A stretch of 64,000 bases of DNA from Prochlorococcus sp. AG-402-B05 (GCA_003279635.1 QCHK01000005.1:49444-113443), one strand, 5' to 3'. Shown: positions 38,500-47,912, counted from the first letter of the stretch. Notes: generated by a model from the letters alone, not told the origin. Program-made: numbers and translations.

Positions 38500-38517
38500 T
38501 AATTTTGGTGGATAATT

Positions 38518-39696
38518 TTATAAAATATTTAATAGACTTTCGAGTCTATCAATTCCATCATTGATCATTTCATTTGAAGCTGCGTAGGAGATTCTTATGC
38601 ATTTGTCATCTCCGAAGGCAATCCCTGGAACTATTGCTAGACCAACCTTTTCTAGTGCCAATTTGCAGAAACTTATTGAATCAATCTCCTCCAAATTAAT
38701 TTCGGGGAAAACATAAAAAGCTCCATTAGGAGGGACAAAAGAAATATTTTTTATATTTTTTAGTCTTTCTATGATTAGTAACCTCCTCTTGTTATAAATT
38801 TCTGCCATTTGATGAACACAATCTTTTGATCCTTGAAGTGCTGCAATAGCTCCTTTTTGAGCAAAACTACATACATTGCTTGTGCTTTGACTTTGTAATG
38901 CGATAGCCTTTTTTATTACCTCGGTATTCCCTGTTAGGTATCCAATCCTCCAGCCAGTCATTGCCCATGCCTTGGCGAAACCGTTGACTGTGAAAATTCT
39001 ATTTTTTAAATCTGGTGCTATTTTTGCGAAACTGTGATGAACTTGATTTGGAGAAATAAGAAATTCATAAATTTCATCACTCATTAAAAAAATTCTTTGA
39101 TGTCTTCTTAAAAACTCAGAAATATTATTCATTTCTTGCTCGGTTAAAACGCAGCCTGTTGGATTACTTGGAGAGTTAATAATTAATAACCTTGTTTTTT
39201 CAGTTACGCTTTCTTCAAGGGAATTGATATCTATTTTGAAATTATCTTTAGTTGAAGAATTAATTTTAATTGGCTTGGCACCTGCTAAATGAGTTATCTC
39301 TGGATAACTAAGCCAATAAGGTGCAGGTATCAGAACTTCATCTCCAGGATTCAAAACTACTTGAAATAAATTGTATATTGCTTGTTTCCCTCCATTAGTT
39401 ACTAAAACATTGTCTGTTTTTGTTGGGACTTTATTTATTTCTGACTGTTTTTGCGCAATGGCTTCTCTTAATTCGGGATCTCCAGCGGCAGGACCGTAAC
39501 GAGTTTTCCCATCTTTTAGTGCTTTTAAAGTTGCATCGACAATAAATTCAGGGGTATCGAAGTCAGGCTCCCCTGCGCTCAAACTACAAATATTTTTACC
39601 TTCAGCTTTTAAAGCTTTAGCTTTTGCGCTGATCTCAAGAGTTAGAGAAGGTTTTATGGAGAGAGCTCTTATAGATATCTGTGATTTGTCAGTCAT
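38518..39696 (-). CDS. aspC: Aspartate aminotransferase (class I)
   Basis: PLP aminotransferase with LSAGEPDFDTPEFI at the N-terminus, TNGGKQAIYNLF, PSNPTGCVLTEQEM, MSDEIYEFLI and the cofactor Lys in VNGFAKAWAMTGWRIGYL; the C-terminal GIAFGDDKCIRISYA carries the carboxylate-binding Arg. 392 aa matches the cyanobacterial aspartate/prephenate type of class Igamma. It interconverts aspartate and glutamate through oxo-acids. ATG start; divergent from the VOC gene with a 91-base spacer, and upstream of the phn genes in the same direction. Confidence 0.93.
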   Translation of the reverse strand: MTDKSQISIRALSIKPSLTLEISAKAKALKAEGKNICSLSAGEPDFDTPEFIVDATLKALKDGKTRYGPAAGDPELREAIAQKQSEINKVPTKTDNVLVTNGGKQAIYNLFQVVLNPGDEVLIPAPYWLSYPEITHLAGAKPIKINSSTKDNFKIDINSLEESVTEKTRLLIINSPSNPTGCVLTEQEMNNISEFLRRHQRIFLMSDEIYEFLISPNQVHHSFAKIAPDLKNRIFTVNGFAKAWAMTGWRIGYLTGNTEVIKKAIALQSQSTSNVCSFAQKGAIAALQGSKDCVHQMAEIYNKRRLLIIERLKNIKNISFVPPNGAFYVFPEINLEEIDSISFCKLALEKVGLAIVPGIAFGDDKCIRISYAASNEMINDGIDRLESLLNIL

Positions 39697-39730
39697 CTTC
39701 GAAGCATAACTTCAAAATGTTTTTATTAGA

Positions 39731-39747
39731 TTCACTTTTAAAGTGAA
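39731..39747. promoter_or_regulatory. Operator-like palindrome between aspC and VOC gene
   Basis: TTCACTTT-T-AAAGTGAA is perfect over 8-base arms and sits in the middle of the 91-base divergent promoter region, a position expected of a regulator-binding site controlling one or both genes. Confidence 0.35.
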
Positions 39748-39787
39748 TTCATCTAATTACAAACTTACTACTTAATCAGATACTTGC

Positions 39788-40201
39788 ATGCCTTTGATGA
39801 ACATAAACTTTGTAATTGCTTCTGAAAACCCTAAAGAATTGTCAGGATTTTATGCCAAGATCAACTCTGACAAGGTGAATAAAGGTTTTAATGCAACTCA
39901 TTATTTTATTTCATTAGGTAATCGATCCAAAATACATTTTTATAGACCTAATAAAAATCACGAATGGCAAAGGAAAGGAAACTCAACCTCATTGTGTTTT
40001 CAAAGTGAACCTTGTGAAGATCCATCAAAAATCTTAGAGGGATGGACATTTGAGATATTGAAAATAGGAGGTAGTGCAATAGGAATTCCAAAATTGGCAA
40101 ACTTTGGATCTGAGCAATGGATGCTTGACCCAGAGGGTAATCAATTTTTAATTTTGGTGCCCTATCTTTTAAAAGGATCAGAGAAGGAAGCTTTAATGTG
40201 A
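39788..40201 (+). CDS. VOC/glyoxalase-like protein
   Basis: A single betaalphabetabetabeta VOC module pair: MNINFVIASENPKELSGFYAKI with HYFISLGNRSKIHFYRPN, and FEILKIGGSAIGIPKLANFGSEQWMLDPEGNQFLILVPYL, the closing WMLDPEGNQF strand being the typical end of VOC domains. Metal-ligand residues are incomplete compared with glyoxalase I, so catalysis is not assured. 137 aa. The stop overlaps the uracil-DNA glycosylase GTG start by four bases (GTGA), so the two are translationally coupled. Confidence 0.72.
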   Translation: MPLMNINFVIASENPKELSGFYAKINSDKVNKGFNATHYFISLGNRSKIHFYRPNKNHEWQRKGNSTSLCFQSEPCEDPSKILEGWTFEILKIGGSAIGIPKLANFGSEQWMLDPEGNQFLILVPYLLKGSEKEALM

Positions 40202-40761
40202 CAAAAAAAATCTCCTCTAATAAAGATGTTTCTAAAGTTTCTGATTTAAGCAATTCCATAAACAAGATCGTTGTATCTAGGGGTAACCCTTTCGCTAAGT
40301 TGATGATTATTGGAGAAGCTCCAGGAGCAAAGGAGGAGGAGGTGGGAGAGCCTTTTGTAGGAAGGTCTGGAAAATTACTTGATAAATTGCTTCAAAAAGC
40401 TGGGATTGATATTAACCAAGATGTTTATTTTTGCAACGTGGTCAAATGTAGACCGCCCAAAAATAGACGCCCAACAAAGATTGAAATACAAGAAAATCTT
40501 CCTTGGTTGTATCAACAAATAAAACTTGTAAACCCCAGTGTAATAGTCCTAGTTGGAGCAACAGCTTTAGAAGCTATTTTGAAAATTAAGTCTCGTATTA
40601 GTATCCTCAGGGGTGAATGGATTGATTGGGAGGGCAAACTTGTAATGCCTGTCTTCCATCCATCTTATTTGCTTAGGAATCCATCTAAAGAGGAAGGAAA
40701 ACCTATGAGTCTGACTAAATCTGATTTTTTAAAAATTAAGGAAAAAATTGATTTTTTATAA
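40198..40761 (+). CDS. Family-4 uracil-DNA glycosylase, iron-sulfur ligands missing
   Basis: Motif A MIIGEAPGAKEEEVGEPFVGRSGKLLD and motif B VFHPSYLLRNPS are those of family-4 UDG, with FCNVVKCRPPKNRRPT between. Family-4 members normally bind a 4Fe-4S cluster with an N-terminal CxxCxL pair, the Cys of the CNVVKC block and a further Cys about 15 residues after RPP. Here the N-terminal pair reads SKVSDL (both Ser) and the later position has Asn. Only CNVVKC keeps Cys. It would still excise uracil from DNA, perhaps without a cluster. 187 aa; GTG start. Confidence 0.85.
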   Translation: MTKKISSNKDVSKVSDLSNSINKIVVSRGNPFAKLMIIGEAPGAKEEEVGEPFVGRSGKLLDKLLQKAGIDINQDVYFCNVVKCRPPKNRRPTKIEIQENLPWLYQQIKLVNPSVIVLVGATALEAILKIKSRISILRGEWIDWEGKLVMPVFHPSYLLRNPSKEEGKPMSLTKSDFLKIKEKIDFL

Positions 40762-40813
40762 TAGCCCTTAAATATGTCATTCTTATTTATTAAAGAGGCT
40801 CAATTGTTAACTC

Positions 40814-42037
40814 ATGATTGCGACCCTAGAAAAGAATATGGAAGGAAATAATCTCTCTCAGCGATATAGCACCAGAATTATTCGTAGAGATACTAGGCCA
40901 GTAATGGTCGGTGATATTGGCATCGGTGGAGATAATCCAGTGCGTGTTCAATCAATGATTAATGAAGATACGATGGATATCGAGGGGGCAACGGCCGCAA
41001 TAAGGAGATTGCATGAAGTTGGATGTGAGATTGTCAGATTAACAGTGCCAACTCTTGCAAGTGCAAAAGCTGTGGGGGAAATCAAGAAACTTCTAGCTAG
41101 CACTTATCAACCAGTTCCTTTAGTAGCAGATGTCCACCATAATGGAATGAAAATAGCTTTAGAAGTAGCTAAGCATGTAGATAAAGTTCGTATCAACCCT
41201 GGATTATTCGTTTTTGAAAAACCTGATCCCAATAGAACTGAATTTACTAAAGATGAAATTCATGTAATTAAAGAGAAGATCATACAAAAATTCAAACCAA
41301 TTGTTAATACTTTAAAAGAGCAAAATAAGGCACTCAGAATAGGCGTTAACCATGGCTCTTTGTCTGAAAGAATGTTATTTGCTTATGGAGATACTCCATT
41401 TGGAATGGTTGAATCAGCTATGGAATTTATTCGAATATGTCATTCATTAGATTTTCATAATATTGTAATTTCGATGAAGGCTTCTCGAGCTCCCGTTATG
41501 CTTGCAGCTTATAGAATGATGGCTGACACAATGGACAAAGAGGGATTTAATTATCCTCTGCATTTGGGTGTAACGGAAGCGGGAGACGGGGATTATGGAA
41601 GAATTAAAAGTACGGTAGGGATAGGTACATTATTATCCGAAGGTATTGGAGATACCATTAGAGTTTCTTTAACAGAGGCGCCCGAAAAAGAAATACCAGT
41701 TGCATATTCAATTTTACAAGCGGTTGGTTTGAGAAAAACCATGGTTGAATATATTAGTTGTCCTAGTTGTGGTAGAACATTATTTAATTTAGAGGAAGTT
41801 GTAGCAAGAGTTAGAGACGCTACTCAACATTTAACGGGTTTGGATATTGCTGTAATGGGTTGCATTGTTAATGGGCCTGGAGAGATGGCAGATGCTGATT
41901 ATGGTTATGTAGGAAAAGGTGTTGGAACCATTGCTCTTTACAGGAATAGAGATGAAATTAAGAGGGTACCTGAGGATGAAGGCGTTCAGGCATTGGTTGA
42001 TTTAATTAAAGAGGATGGTAAATGGGTAGATCCTTAA
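40814..42037 (+). CDS. ispG: 4-hydroxy-3-methylbut-2-enyl-diphosphate synthase
   Basis: The penultimate MEP-pathway enzyme: TIM-barrel start [69 protein letters not shown] and the iron-sulfur domain with [19 protein letters not shown] and [21 protein letters not shown], whose Cys ligate the 4Fe-4S cluster. Electrons come from ferredoxin in cyanobacteria. 407 aa is the normal short (bacterial/cyanobacterial) form. ATG start. It supplies isoprenoids for carotenoids, chlorophyll phytol and quinones. Confidence 0.96.
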   Translation: MIATLEKNMEGNNLSQRYSTRIIRRDTRPVMVGDIGIGGDNPVRVQSMINEDTMDIEGATAAIRRLHEVGCEIVRLTVPTLASAKAVGEIKKLLASTYQPVPLVADVHHNGMKIALEVAKHVDKVRINPGLFVFEKPDPNRTEFTKDEIHVIKEKIIQKFKPIVNTLKEQNKALRIGVNHGSLSERMLFAYGDTPFGMVESAMEFIRICHSLDFHNIVISMKASRAPVMLAAYRMMADTMDKEGFNYPLHLGVTEAGDGDYGRIKSTVGIGTLLSEGIGDTIRVSLTEAPEKEIPVAYSILQAVGLRKTMVEYISCPSCGRTLFNLEEVVARVRDATQHLTGLDIAVMGCIVNGPGEMADADYGYVGKGVGTIALYRNRDEIKRVPEDEGVQALVDLIKEDGKWVDP

Positions 42038-42089
42038 AATAGAATATATCTTTTTATTGTTTTAGTATTAGAAAAATTATTTGATAATT

Positions 42090-43394
42090 ATGTTGAGGAG
42101 ATTTTTAAAAATATGTTTACTTATAGCTATTTTCCCTTCACCTTCTTTCTCTTTCCAGGCTAATTCCTCTACTTTGATTACTAACAATCCAAAGGAGATT
42201 ATTGATCAGGTATGGCAAATTATATATCGCGACTTTTTGGACTATTCAGGGAAATATAAGGCAGAAGATTGGATTAAATTAAGAAAGGAAATACTATCAA
42301 CCAAATATTTTGATAATGACGAAGCATACATTGCCATTAAAGATATGTTGACCGAATTAGATGATCCTTATACCAGATTTTTAGATCCTAAAGAATTCAA
42401 TGAAATGAGAATAGATACAACTGGAGAATTGATGGGAGTAGGTATTCAAATTTCTCTAGATGAAGTTACTAATCAAATTGTTGTTGTATCACCAATAGAG
42501 GGGACCCCAGCCTTTCTCGCGGGAATTAAACCGAAGGATATAATTGTATCTATAGATGGTAAGCCTATCGATGGTCTAAGCATAGACAGTGCTGTTAAAC
42601 TTATTCGAGGTAAAAAAGGAACGAAGGTTGAACTAGGTATTATTAGAGGCGAGGAGTTATTAAATATCTCATTAATACGAGATAGAATTGAAATTAATGT
42701 AGTTGATAGTCGAATAAATAATACAGTTTCAGGCGCGAAAATTGGTTATGTAAGGTTAAAACAATTCAATGCAAAATCTCCAAAAGAAATGAGTTTATCG
42801 ATTAATAAATTAGAAAAACAAAAACCTTTTGGTTATGTATTAGACCTTAGAAGTAATCCTGGTGGTTTGCTTGAGGCAAGTATTGAAATAGCGAGACAAT
42901 GGATAAATACAGGAATTATTGTTAGTACTAAAACAAAAGATGGTATTACTGATATTCGGAAAGCAAAAAGTAGAGCCTTAACCAACAGACCAGTAGTGGT
43001 TTTAATCGATGAGGGATCTGCGAGTGCTAGTGAGATTCTCTCTGGAGCAATTAAAGATAATAAAAGAGGAGTATTGGTTGGGAAAAAGACTTTTGGTAAA
43101 GGACTAGTTCAGTCTGTTAGGTCTCTTTCTGATGGCTCAGGCCTAACAGTTACGGTCGCAAAATATTTAACACCAAGTGGTAAAGATATTAATAAAAATG
43201 GAATAGCACCAGATATCAGTGCAGATCTTTTGTTAAATGAAAAAAACAAATTAACAAATGCAGATCTAGGCACTTTGAAAGATAGTCAATATGTTGCAGC
43301 TGAAAATATATTACTTAAAAAGTTTAAAATTGAGAGTAATAAAAATTCTTATAACCCCTTGAAATCAAATTTGGGCTATGCCCTAAAAAACTAG
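42090..43394 (+). CDS. ctpA: Carboxyl-terminal processing protease
   Basis: From the ATG at 42090 (three codons inside the track ORF) an N-terminal signal peptide (LRRFLKICLLIAIFPSPSFSFQA) is followed by a Ctp N-terminal helical domain with LDDPYTRFLDP, a PDZ domain (GVGIQISLD..PAFLAGIKPKDIIVSIDGKPIDGLSIDSAVKLIRGKKGT) and the S41 protease domain with RSNPGGLLEASI and the catalytic Ser/Lys in EGSASASEILSGAIKDNKRGVLVGKKTFGKG. It likely processes lumenal or periplasmic proteins, with D1 as the known substrate for cyanobacterial CtpA. Ends one base before the convergent DUF1543 gene. Confidence 0.93.
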   Translation: MLRRFLKICLLIAIFPSPSFSFQANSSTLITNNPKEIIDQVWQIIYRDFLDYSGKYKAEDWIKLRKEILSTKYFDNDEAYIAIKDMLTELDDPYTRFLDPKEFNEMRIDTTGELMGVGIQISLDEVTNQIVVVSPIEGTPAFLAGIKPKDIIVSIDGKPIDGLSIDSAVKLIRGKKGTKVELGIIRGEELLNISLIRDRIEINVVDSRINNTVSGAKIGYVRLKQFNAKSPKEMSLSINKLEKQKPFGYVLDLRSNPGGLLEASIEIARQWINTGIIVSTKTKDGITDIRKAKSRALTNRPVVVLIDEGSASASEILSGAIKDNKRGVLVGKKTFGKGLVQSVRSLSDGSGLTVTVAKYLTPSGKDINKNGIAPDISADLLLNEKNKLTNADLGTLKDSQYVAAENILLKKFKIESNKNSYNPLKSNLGYALKN

Positions 43395-43961
43395 TTAAAA
43401 ATTGTCAATTCTCCTATATCCATACCAGTCAGGAATAATTTTTTCGCTTCTTTCTTGAATGTCTGGTATCAGCTTTATTTCCCAATTCTTTATTTTTATA
43501 GGATGCAAATCGTCCACCTGTTCAAAATAATTTATACCTGAGTAGTCATCATTATGTTTATTTTTTAAAGTTGTTTTCCAATTAATTTTAGCTTTTTTCT
43601 TTGCTTCAATAGCTTTTTGTGCGACAACTAGTGTGAATTCATGTTCTTCATACATCTTTTTAGGATTGTACCCACCTAGATTAACAAACCAAAGTTTTAA
43701 GTCTTCTATTTTAGGGGAATTTAAATTATCTTTATTAGATTTAGAAATGACTATTTGATAGCCATCTATATATTTAATACACTTATAACTATCAATATGG
43801 AGTCCGCTTTTCTTTCCTAACCATTGTTTCCTAAGCTCAGGGAATGTATCCTCTATTGTTTCACCTAAAACCCATCTTACATCATGTATTTCTATATTAC
43901 TTTTTAAACTTCTTCCCCCTAAAACAACAATAAAAAGAGATAAATTCACACTTGAGATCAA
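43395..43961 (-). CDS. DUF1543 domain protein
   Basis: Two DUF1543-type units: residues 8-60 (LFIVVLGGRSLKSNIEIHDVRWVLGETIEDTFPELRKQWLGKKSGLHIDSYKCI) and 80-115 (LKLWFVNLGGYNPKKMYEEHEFTLVVAQKAIEAKKKAKI). The family has no settled function. 188 aa from a TTG that overlaps the nadA stop (TTGA). An internal GTG four codons later (VNLSLFIVVLGG) would fit the family start better. Soluble and Trp-rich in the second half. It is coupled to nadA, so a role near NAD metabolism is possible but unproven. Confidence 0.78.
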   Translation of the reverse strand: MISSVNLSLFIVVLGGRSLKSNIEIHDVRWVLGETIEDTFPELRKQWLGKKSGLHIDSYKCIKYIDGYQIVISKSNKDNLNSPKIEDLKLWFVNLGGYNPKKMYEEHEFTLVVAQKAIEAKKKAKINWKTTLKNKHNDDYSGINYFEQVDDLHPIKIKNWEIKLIPDIQERSEKIIPDWYGYRRIDNF

Positions 43962-44944
43962 TTACTCATATCAAGCATTTTTTTCAGTGGCTTATAGGCC
44001 ATTAATCTAATTTGTTCGTCCATGTGCAACTCTGGATTCATTTCTTTTAGGCAATTTAATACTTTTTCTAAGGTATTCATTCTCATGTATGGGCATTCAT
44101 TGCAACTACAACCATCTAGACCAGGAACTTCTATATATGTCTTTAAAGGGTCTTTTAATCTCATTTGATGAATTATTCCTGGCTCAGTTAGCACGATAAA
44201 TTTATCTTTCTTACTATTTTGAGAATAATTAAGCAATTTGCTTGTTGAACCTATGAAATCTGCTAAATCTAAAAGATTCTCTTGACATTCAGGATGGGCA
44301 AGAACTTCAGCGGTTGGATTTTTGATTTTTAATTTTATAAGAGATTCTTCATTAAAAGTTTCATGGACAAGACATCTACCTGGCCACAAGGTTAATTTTC
44401 TACCACTTTGACGTTCAACCCATTTGCCAAGATTCCTATCTGGTGAAAATAAAATAGGTAAATCTTTTGGTAATTTGTTTACCAGATCAACTGCGTTACT
44501 ACTTGTACAAATTAGGTCACTTTTTGCCTTTACCGCTGCACTACAATTTACATAGCTAATAGCAAAATGATCAGGATGCTTGTCCAAGAATTTTTGGAAG
44601 TCATCAGGTTGGCAATCATCCGCGAGTGTGCATCCAGCATCAAAATCAGGAAGAAGAACAGTCTTATTTGGACTCAAGATCTTTGCTGTTTCGGCCATGA
44701 AATGAACTCCACAAAAAACAATAACCTCTGCATTTGTCTCTGAAGCTTTTCTGGATAATTCAAGTGAATCTCCAATAAAATCTGCAATATCCTGAATCGC
44801 AGGCTCTTGGTAGTAATGGGCAAGGATTATAGCGTTTCTTTTTTTACGCAAAAAATTGATCTCATCAATGAGATTTTTGCTTTTATTTGAGACTGATATA
44901 TCAGTCTTGTAATAGGAAACAGTAGTAATTAGTTTCCAATTCAA
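43958..44944 (-). CDS. nadA: Quinolinate synthase
   Basis: Matches NadA: NAIILAHYYQEPAIQDIADFIGDSLELSRKA, VIVFCGVHFMAETAKILSPNKTVLLPD, YVNCSAAVKAKSDLICTSSNA and the C-terminal iron-sulfur Cys in SCNECPYMRMNTLEKVL. It makes quinolinate from iminoaspartate and dihydroxyacetone phosphate, using a 4Fe-4S cluster. 328 aa is typical. The start is TTG and shares its first base position with the ATG of the divergent metallophosphatase gene, so no intergenic space exists. DUF1543 overlaps downstream by four bases. Confidence 0.95.
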   Translation of the reverse strand: MNWKLITTVSYYKTDISVSNKSKNLIDEINFLRKKRNAIILAHYYQEPAIQDIADFIGDSLELSRKASETNAEVIVFCGVHFMAETAKILSPNKTVLLPDFDAGCTLADDCQPDDFQKFLDKHPDHFAISYVNCSAAVKAKSDLICTSSNAVDLVNKLPKDLPILFSPDRNLGKWVERQSGRKLTLWPGRCLVHETFNEESLIKLKIKNPTAEVLAHPECQENLLDLADFIGSTSKLLNYSQNSKKDKFIVLTEPGIIHQMRLKDPLKTYIEVPGLDGCSCNECPYMRMNTLEKVLNCLKEMNPELHMDEQIRLMAYKPLKKMLDMSN

Positions 44945-45834
44945 TGTGTTGGGGCACTATAGAGGGTAATTTCCAAAAAAATCTGACAGATATCCGAATT
45001 GCTATCGCTGGGGATTTACATGGCTCATGGAGTCAGGATGATCTAGATCTGCTTTTAGAACTTAATCCTGATGGTGTTTTATTTGTTGGCGACTTGTCCG
45101 ATGGTGATTTAAGAATTGTTCGGGGGATAAATAAAATTTCTATACCCACTTCTGTAGTACTAGGAAATCATGATAGAGGTAGAGACGGATCTGGGAATGT
45201 TTTACAAGCTCAGTTGGATTTGTTAGGTGAAAAGAATTGTTCATGGAATTTGTCGAAATGGACATTAGATGAACTTTCTGTCGTTGGAGCTAGACCTTGC
45301 AGTGGGGGGGGAGGTTTTTTTTTAACACCAGAAGTTAAGTCTGTGTTCGGGGAGGTCAGCCTTGATGAATCTGTTTTTAGGATTGTTTCTGCCGCCAAGT
45401 CTGCACCATTAGATTTTCCTTTATTAATACTTGCTCATTCTGGACCAGTAGGTCTTGGATCAGAGGCTTCTAGCCTTTGTGGCAGAGATTGGAAATTGCC
45501 TTCAATGGATTGGGGGGATAAAGATCTTGGTATCGCAATTGATCAAATTCGTAAATTTAGAGTTCCAGAATTAGTCGTTTTTGGCCACACTCATCATCAA
45601 TTAAGAATTGGGGGGAATCGAACTAGAAAAACTTTTACTCAAGATATATGGGGGACTTCATATTTAAATGCAGCGTGTGTTCCAAGAAGAGGTATTGATT
45701 CTGCCGGTGAGAATTTGTGTCATTTTTCTTGGGTTGAGTTCTCCAATAACAAGCTTGTTCATGTATCCCACAGATGGTTTAGGAATGATGCATCAATTGC
45801 CTATAAAGAGGTTTTATTAAACCAAGAAAAATAG
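44944..45834 (+). CDS. Metallophosphatase (calcineurin-like, cyanobacterial)
   Basis: The five metallophosphatase blocks are visible: IAIAGDLHGSW (D-x-H), LFVGDLSDGD (GDxxD), SVVLGNHDRGRD (GNHD), LLILAHSGPVGLG and FGHTHHQLRIGG (GHTH). 296 aa matches a cyanobacterial/plant subgroup whose substrate is unknown to me. There is a Gly-rich loop (CSGGGGFFLTPE) in the middle. ATG start directly abutting the nadA start; the promoter must lie inside nadA or nadA's inside this gene. Cytosolic, no signal. Confidence 0.9.
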   Translation: MCWGTIEGNFQKNLTDIRIAIAGDLHGSWSQDDLDLLLELNPDGVLFVGDLSDGDLRIVRGINKISIPTSVVLGNHDRGRDGSGNVLQAQLDLLGEKNCSWNLSKWTLDELSVVGARPCSGGGGFFLTPEVKSVFGEVSLDESVFRIVSAAKSAPLDFPLLILAHSGPVGLGSEASSLCGRDWKLPSMDWGDKDLGIAIDQIRKFRVPELVVFGHTHHQLRIGGNRTRKTFTQDIWGTSYLNAACVPRRGIDSAGENLCHFSWVEFSNNKLVHVSHRWFRNDASIAYKEVLLNQEK

Positions 45835-45873
45835 TATTCACTATATTTTTATTTTCTTCATACCCAATTGTCT

Positions 45874-46677
45874 TTAACTTTGCTTATTTGAATCAGGATC
45901 CTTGAATTTTCTTTCTGCAATCAAATAAGCACCAATTGCAGAGCCTATAAATCCCAAGATATTTCTCATTAAAGGCAAAATGTCATTAGTTCTTGTTACC
46001 ACAGGAGCAATGCCAAAAATTCCAAATAGCATTATCCAAAGTGGAGAAAGGAGCAAAAGCCATCCTATTGAAAATGATTCATTTTCTTTTCTTGGCGAAG
46101 CTGCGAAACCTGCAATAATCCCCCCCAACAAAGAGGTCAATAAAGTCCATTGCCATTGTTCCTGGGGTAAACCAGGTACAACCTCGCATCCACCACGGTC
46201 TAAGCAGGTCTCCACCGCTTGTATTGAAGCTAAGATTGCACCATCCTCTCCATTATCTCTTACATAAAATTGGTTACCAAACCTAGTTTGTAATTCCACC
46301 CAAAATATTCTGGGCATGAGTGCAAAGTATGCATCTCCCACATTAAAACTGAGTAAATTACCTCCTCTTGGATCAGCGATTATGAGTAAACTTGTCTCAT
46401 CAAGATTCCAATAGTCCTTCACTGCTAAACCAGGGGTTTTCTCATATTGCGACAAAACCCTTATTTTCCACCCAGTTTCTTGTTCATAAGAATTTAGTGA
46501 GTTCTCCAGTTCTAATCTTTGTTTCTCACTGAGAGTTTTTGCGAGATCGATTATGGGTGTTTGTTCTTTTGGTAATAGTTCAGGATTATCGTATGCAAAT
46601 GCGCTTCCGTCCATTGAAAACATAATTAATAGTCCAAGACAAAAAATTATGATTCTCTTAAATGATTTCTTCAGCAT
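45874..46677 (-). CDS. TPM-domain thylakoid protein (Psb32/TLP18.3-like)
   Basis: N-terminal signal or anchor (RIIIFCLGLLIMFSMDGSAFAY), then a TPM domain: PIIDLAKTLSEKQRLELENSLNSYEQETGWKIRVLSQYEKTP, LLIIADPRGGNLLSFNVGDAYFALMP. Two or three C-terminal transmembrane helices follow (LLTSLLGGIIAGFAAS, WLLLLSPLWIMLFGIFGIAPVV, MRNILGFIGSAIGAYLI). In cyanobacteria Psb32 of this family assists photosystem II repair at the thylakoid. 267 aa. Divergent from the methyltransferase gene with 32 bases between starts. ATG start. Confidence 0.85.
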   Translation of the reverse strand: MLKKSFKRIIIFCLGLLIMFSMDGSAFAYDNPELLPKEQTPIIDLAKTLSEKQRLELENSLNSYEQETGWKIRVLSQYEKTPGLAVKDYWNLDETSLLIIADPRGGNLLSFNVGDAYFALMPRIFWVELQTRFGNQFYVRDNGEDGAILASIQAVETCLDRGGCEVVPGLPQEQWQWTLLTSLLGGIIAGFAASPRKENESFSIGWLLLLSPLWIMLFGIFGIAPVVTRTNDILPLMRNILGFIGSAIGAYLIAERKFKDPDSNKQS

Positions 46678-46709
46678 GAACTTGATTTTCTCTGAAGGTA
46701 TTCTCCATC

Positions 46710-47912
46710 ATGATTGACCCGACCGCGAGATGTCCTAAATGGTTAATTGATCGAATTGGAGATAGTGGCGGTTCAATTAGTTTCTACAAATATATGGATT
46801 TAGTTTTAAATGATCCAGATAATGGATTTTATTCAACTGGAAAATTGAATATTGGTAAGAATGGAGACTTTTGTACTTCACCATCTTTGAGTAATGATTT
46901 TGCACGTTTATTAGCTATTCAAGTGGTTGATTGGTTTCTTGATCTGGAAAAATCAGGAATTGATTCCAAATTGTTGTCTCTTATTGAGATTGGCCCAGGA
47001 GAAGGGACTTTATCAAGAGATTTGATAGTGGCTATTGCTGAAATCGCACCTGCTTTATTCTGTAAAATTGAGCTTGTATTAGTTGAATTAAATGTAGGGA
47101 TGAGAAGACGACAAGAAAAAGTAGTTAATAATTTGGAGGGGATAAATTGTCGCTGGAGCAGTATTGAAGATCTCATCTTAAGACCATTGACTGGTGTAGT
47201 TATTGCTAATGAAGTTTTGGATGCATTCCCAGTAGAAAGATTAGTTTTTAGTGACAATAAAGTTTTTAGGCAGGGCGTTTCTTTGAAAAAAATAAATGAT
47301 GAATATTCTTTGGAGTTTGTTGACCTCAATCCTACTTCTAAGATTATTAAATTTTTGAAAGAATCTAATAGCCTTTTAAAAATTGAGTTTCCACCAAAGG
47401 ATATTTGTAATAGATGGGTCACCGAATGGCATTGTGATGTTCCGAGTTGGTTTGAGAATTTGTCTAAGGTTTTAATTGATGGCGCATTATTAGTTGTCGA
47501 CTATGCGATGGAGTCGAAGCGCTACTACAACGCAATGAGACAAGACGGTACTCTTATTTCCTATAGAAATCATGTGGCAAACCCTAATGTTTTAAAAGAT
47601 GCTGGCTTGTGTGATTTAACAGCACATTTGTGTATCGAATCAACCATTAATTATGCTCTGTTTAACGGATGGAAGTTTATGGGGGAAACTAGGCAGGGAC
47701 AAGCTCTCTTGGCATTAGGACTTTCAAATTTTCTTTATTCTCTTCAAAATAATAGTAATATTGATCTCTCAGCCGCATTAAATCGTAGAGAGTCATTATT
47801 GAGGCTAGTTGATCCAATTGGACTAGGTGACTTTAGGTGGTTGGCTTTTCAGAAGGATAATAGTGATGATTTGATTTTAGGAAATCGTTTTCTTGAAGAG
47901 CCAATTAGCTAA
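46710..47912 (+). CDS. SAM-dependent methyltransferase, NDUFAF7/MidA type
   Basis: Matches the DUF185/NDUFAF7 family: SISFYKYMDLVLNDPDNGFYSTGKLNIGKNGDFCTSPSLSNDFARLL, motif I SLIEIGPGEGTLSRDLI, VIANEVLDAFPVERL and DGALLVVDYAMESKRYYNAMRQDGTLISYRNH. Mitochondrial NDUFAF7 methylates an Arg of complex I; in cyanobacteria the target could be an NDH-1 subunit, but this is inferred. 400 aa. ATG start. The end overlaps aroB by eight bases, convergently. Confidence 0.88.
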   Translation: MIDPTARCPKWLIDRIGDSGGSISFYKYMDLVLNDPDNGFYSTGKLNIGKNGDFCTSPSLSNDFARLLAIQVVDWFLDLEKSGIDSKLLSLIEIGPGEGTLSRDLIVAIAEIAPALFCKIELVLVELNVGMRRRQEKVVNNLEGINCRWSSIEDLILRPLTGVVIANEVLDAFPVERLVFSDNKVFRQGVSLKKINDEYSLEFVDLNPTSKIIKFLKESNSLLKIEFPPKDICNRWVTEWHCDVPSWFENLSKVLIDGALLVVDYAMESKRYYNAMRQDGTLISYRNHVANPNVLKDAGLCDLTAHLCIESTINYALFNGWKFMGETRQGQALLALGLSNFLYSLQNNSNIDLSAALNRRESLLRLVDPIGLGDFRWLAFQKDNSDDLILGNRFLEEPIS

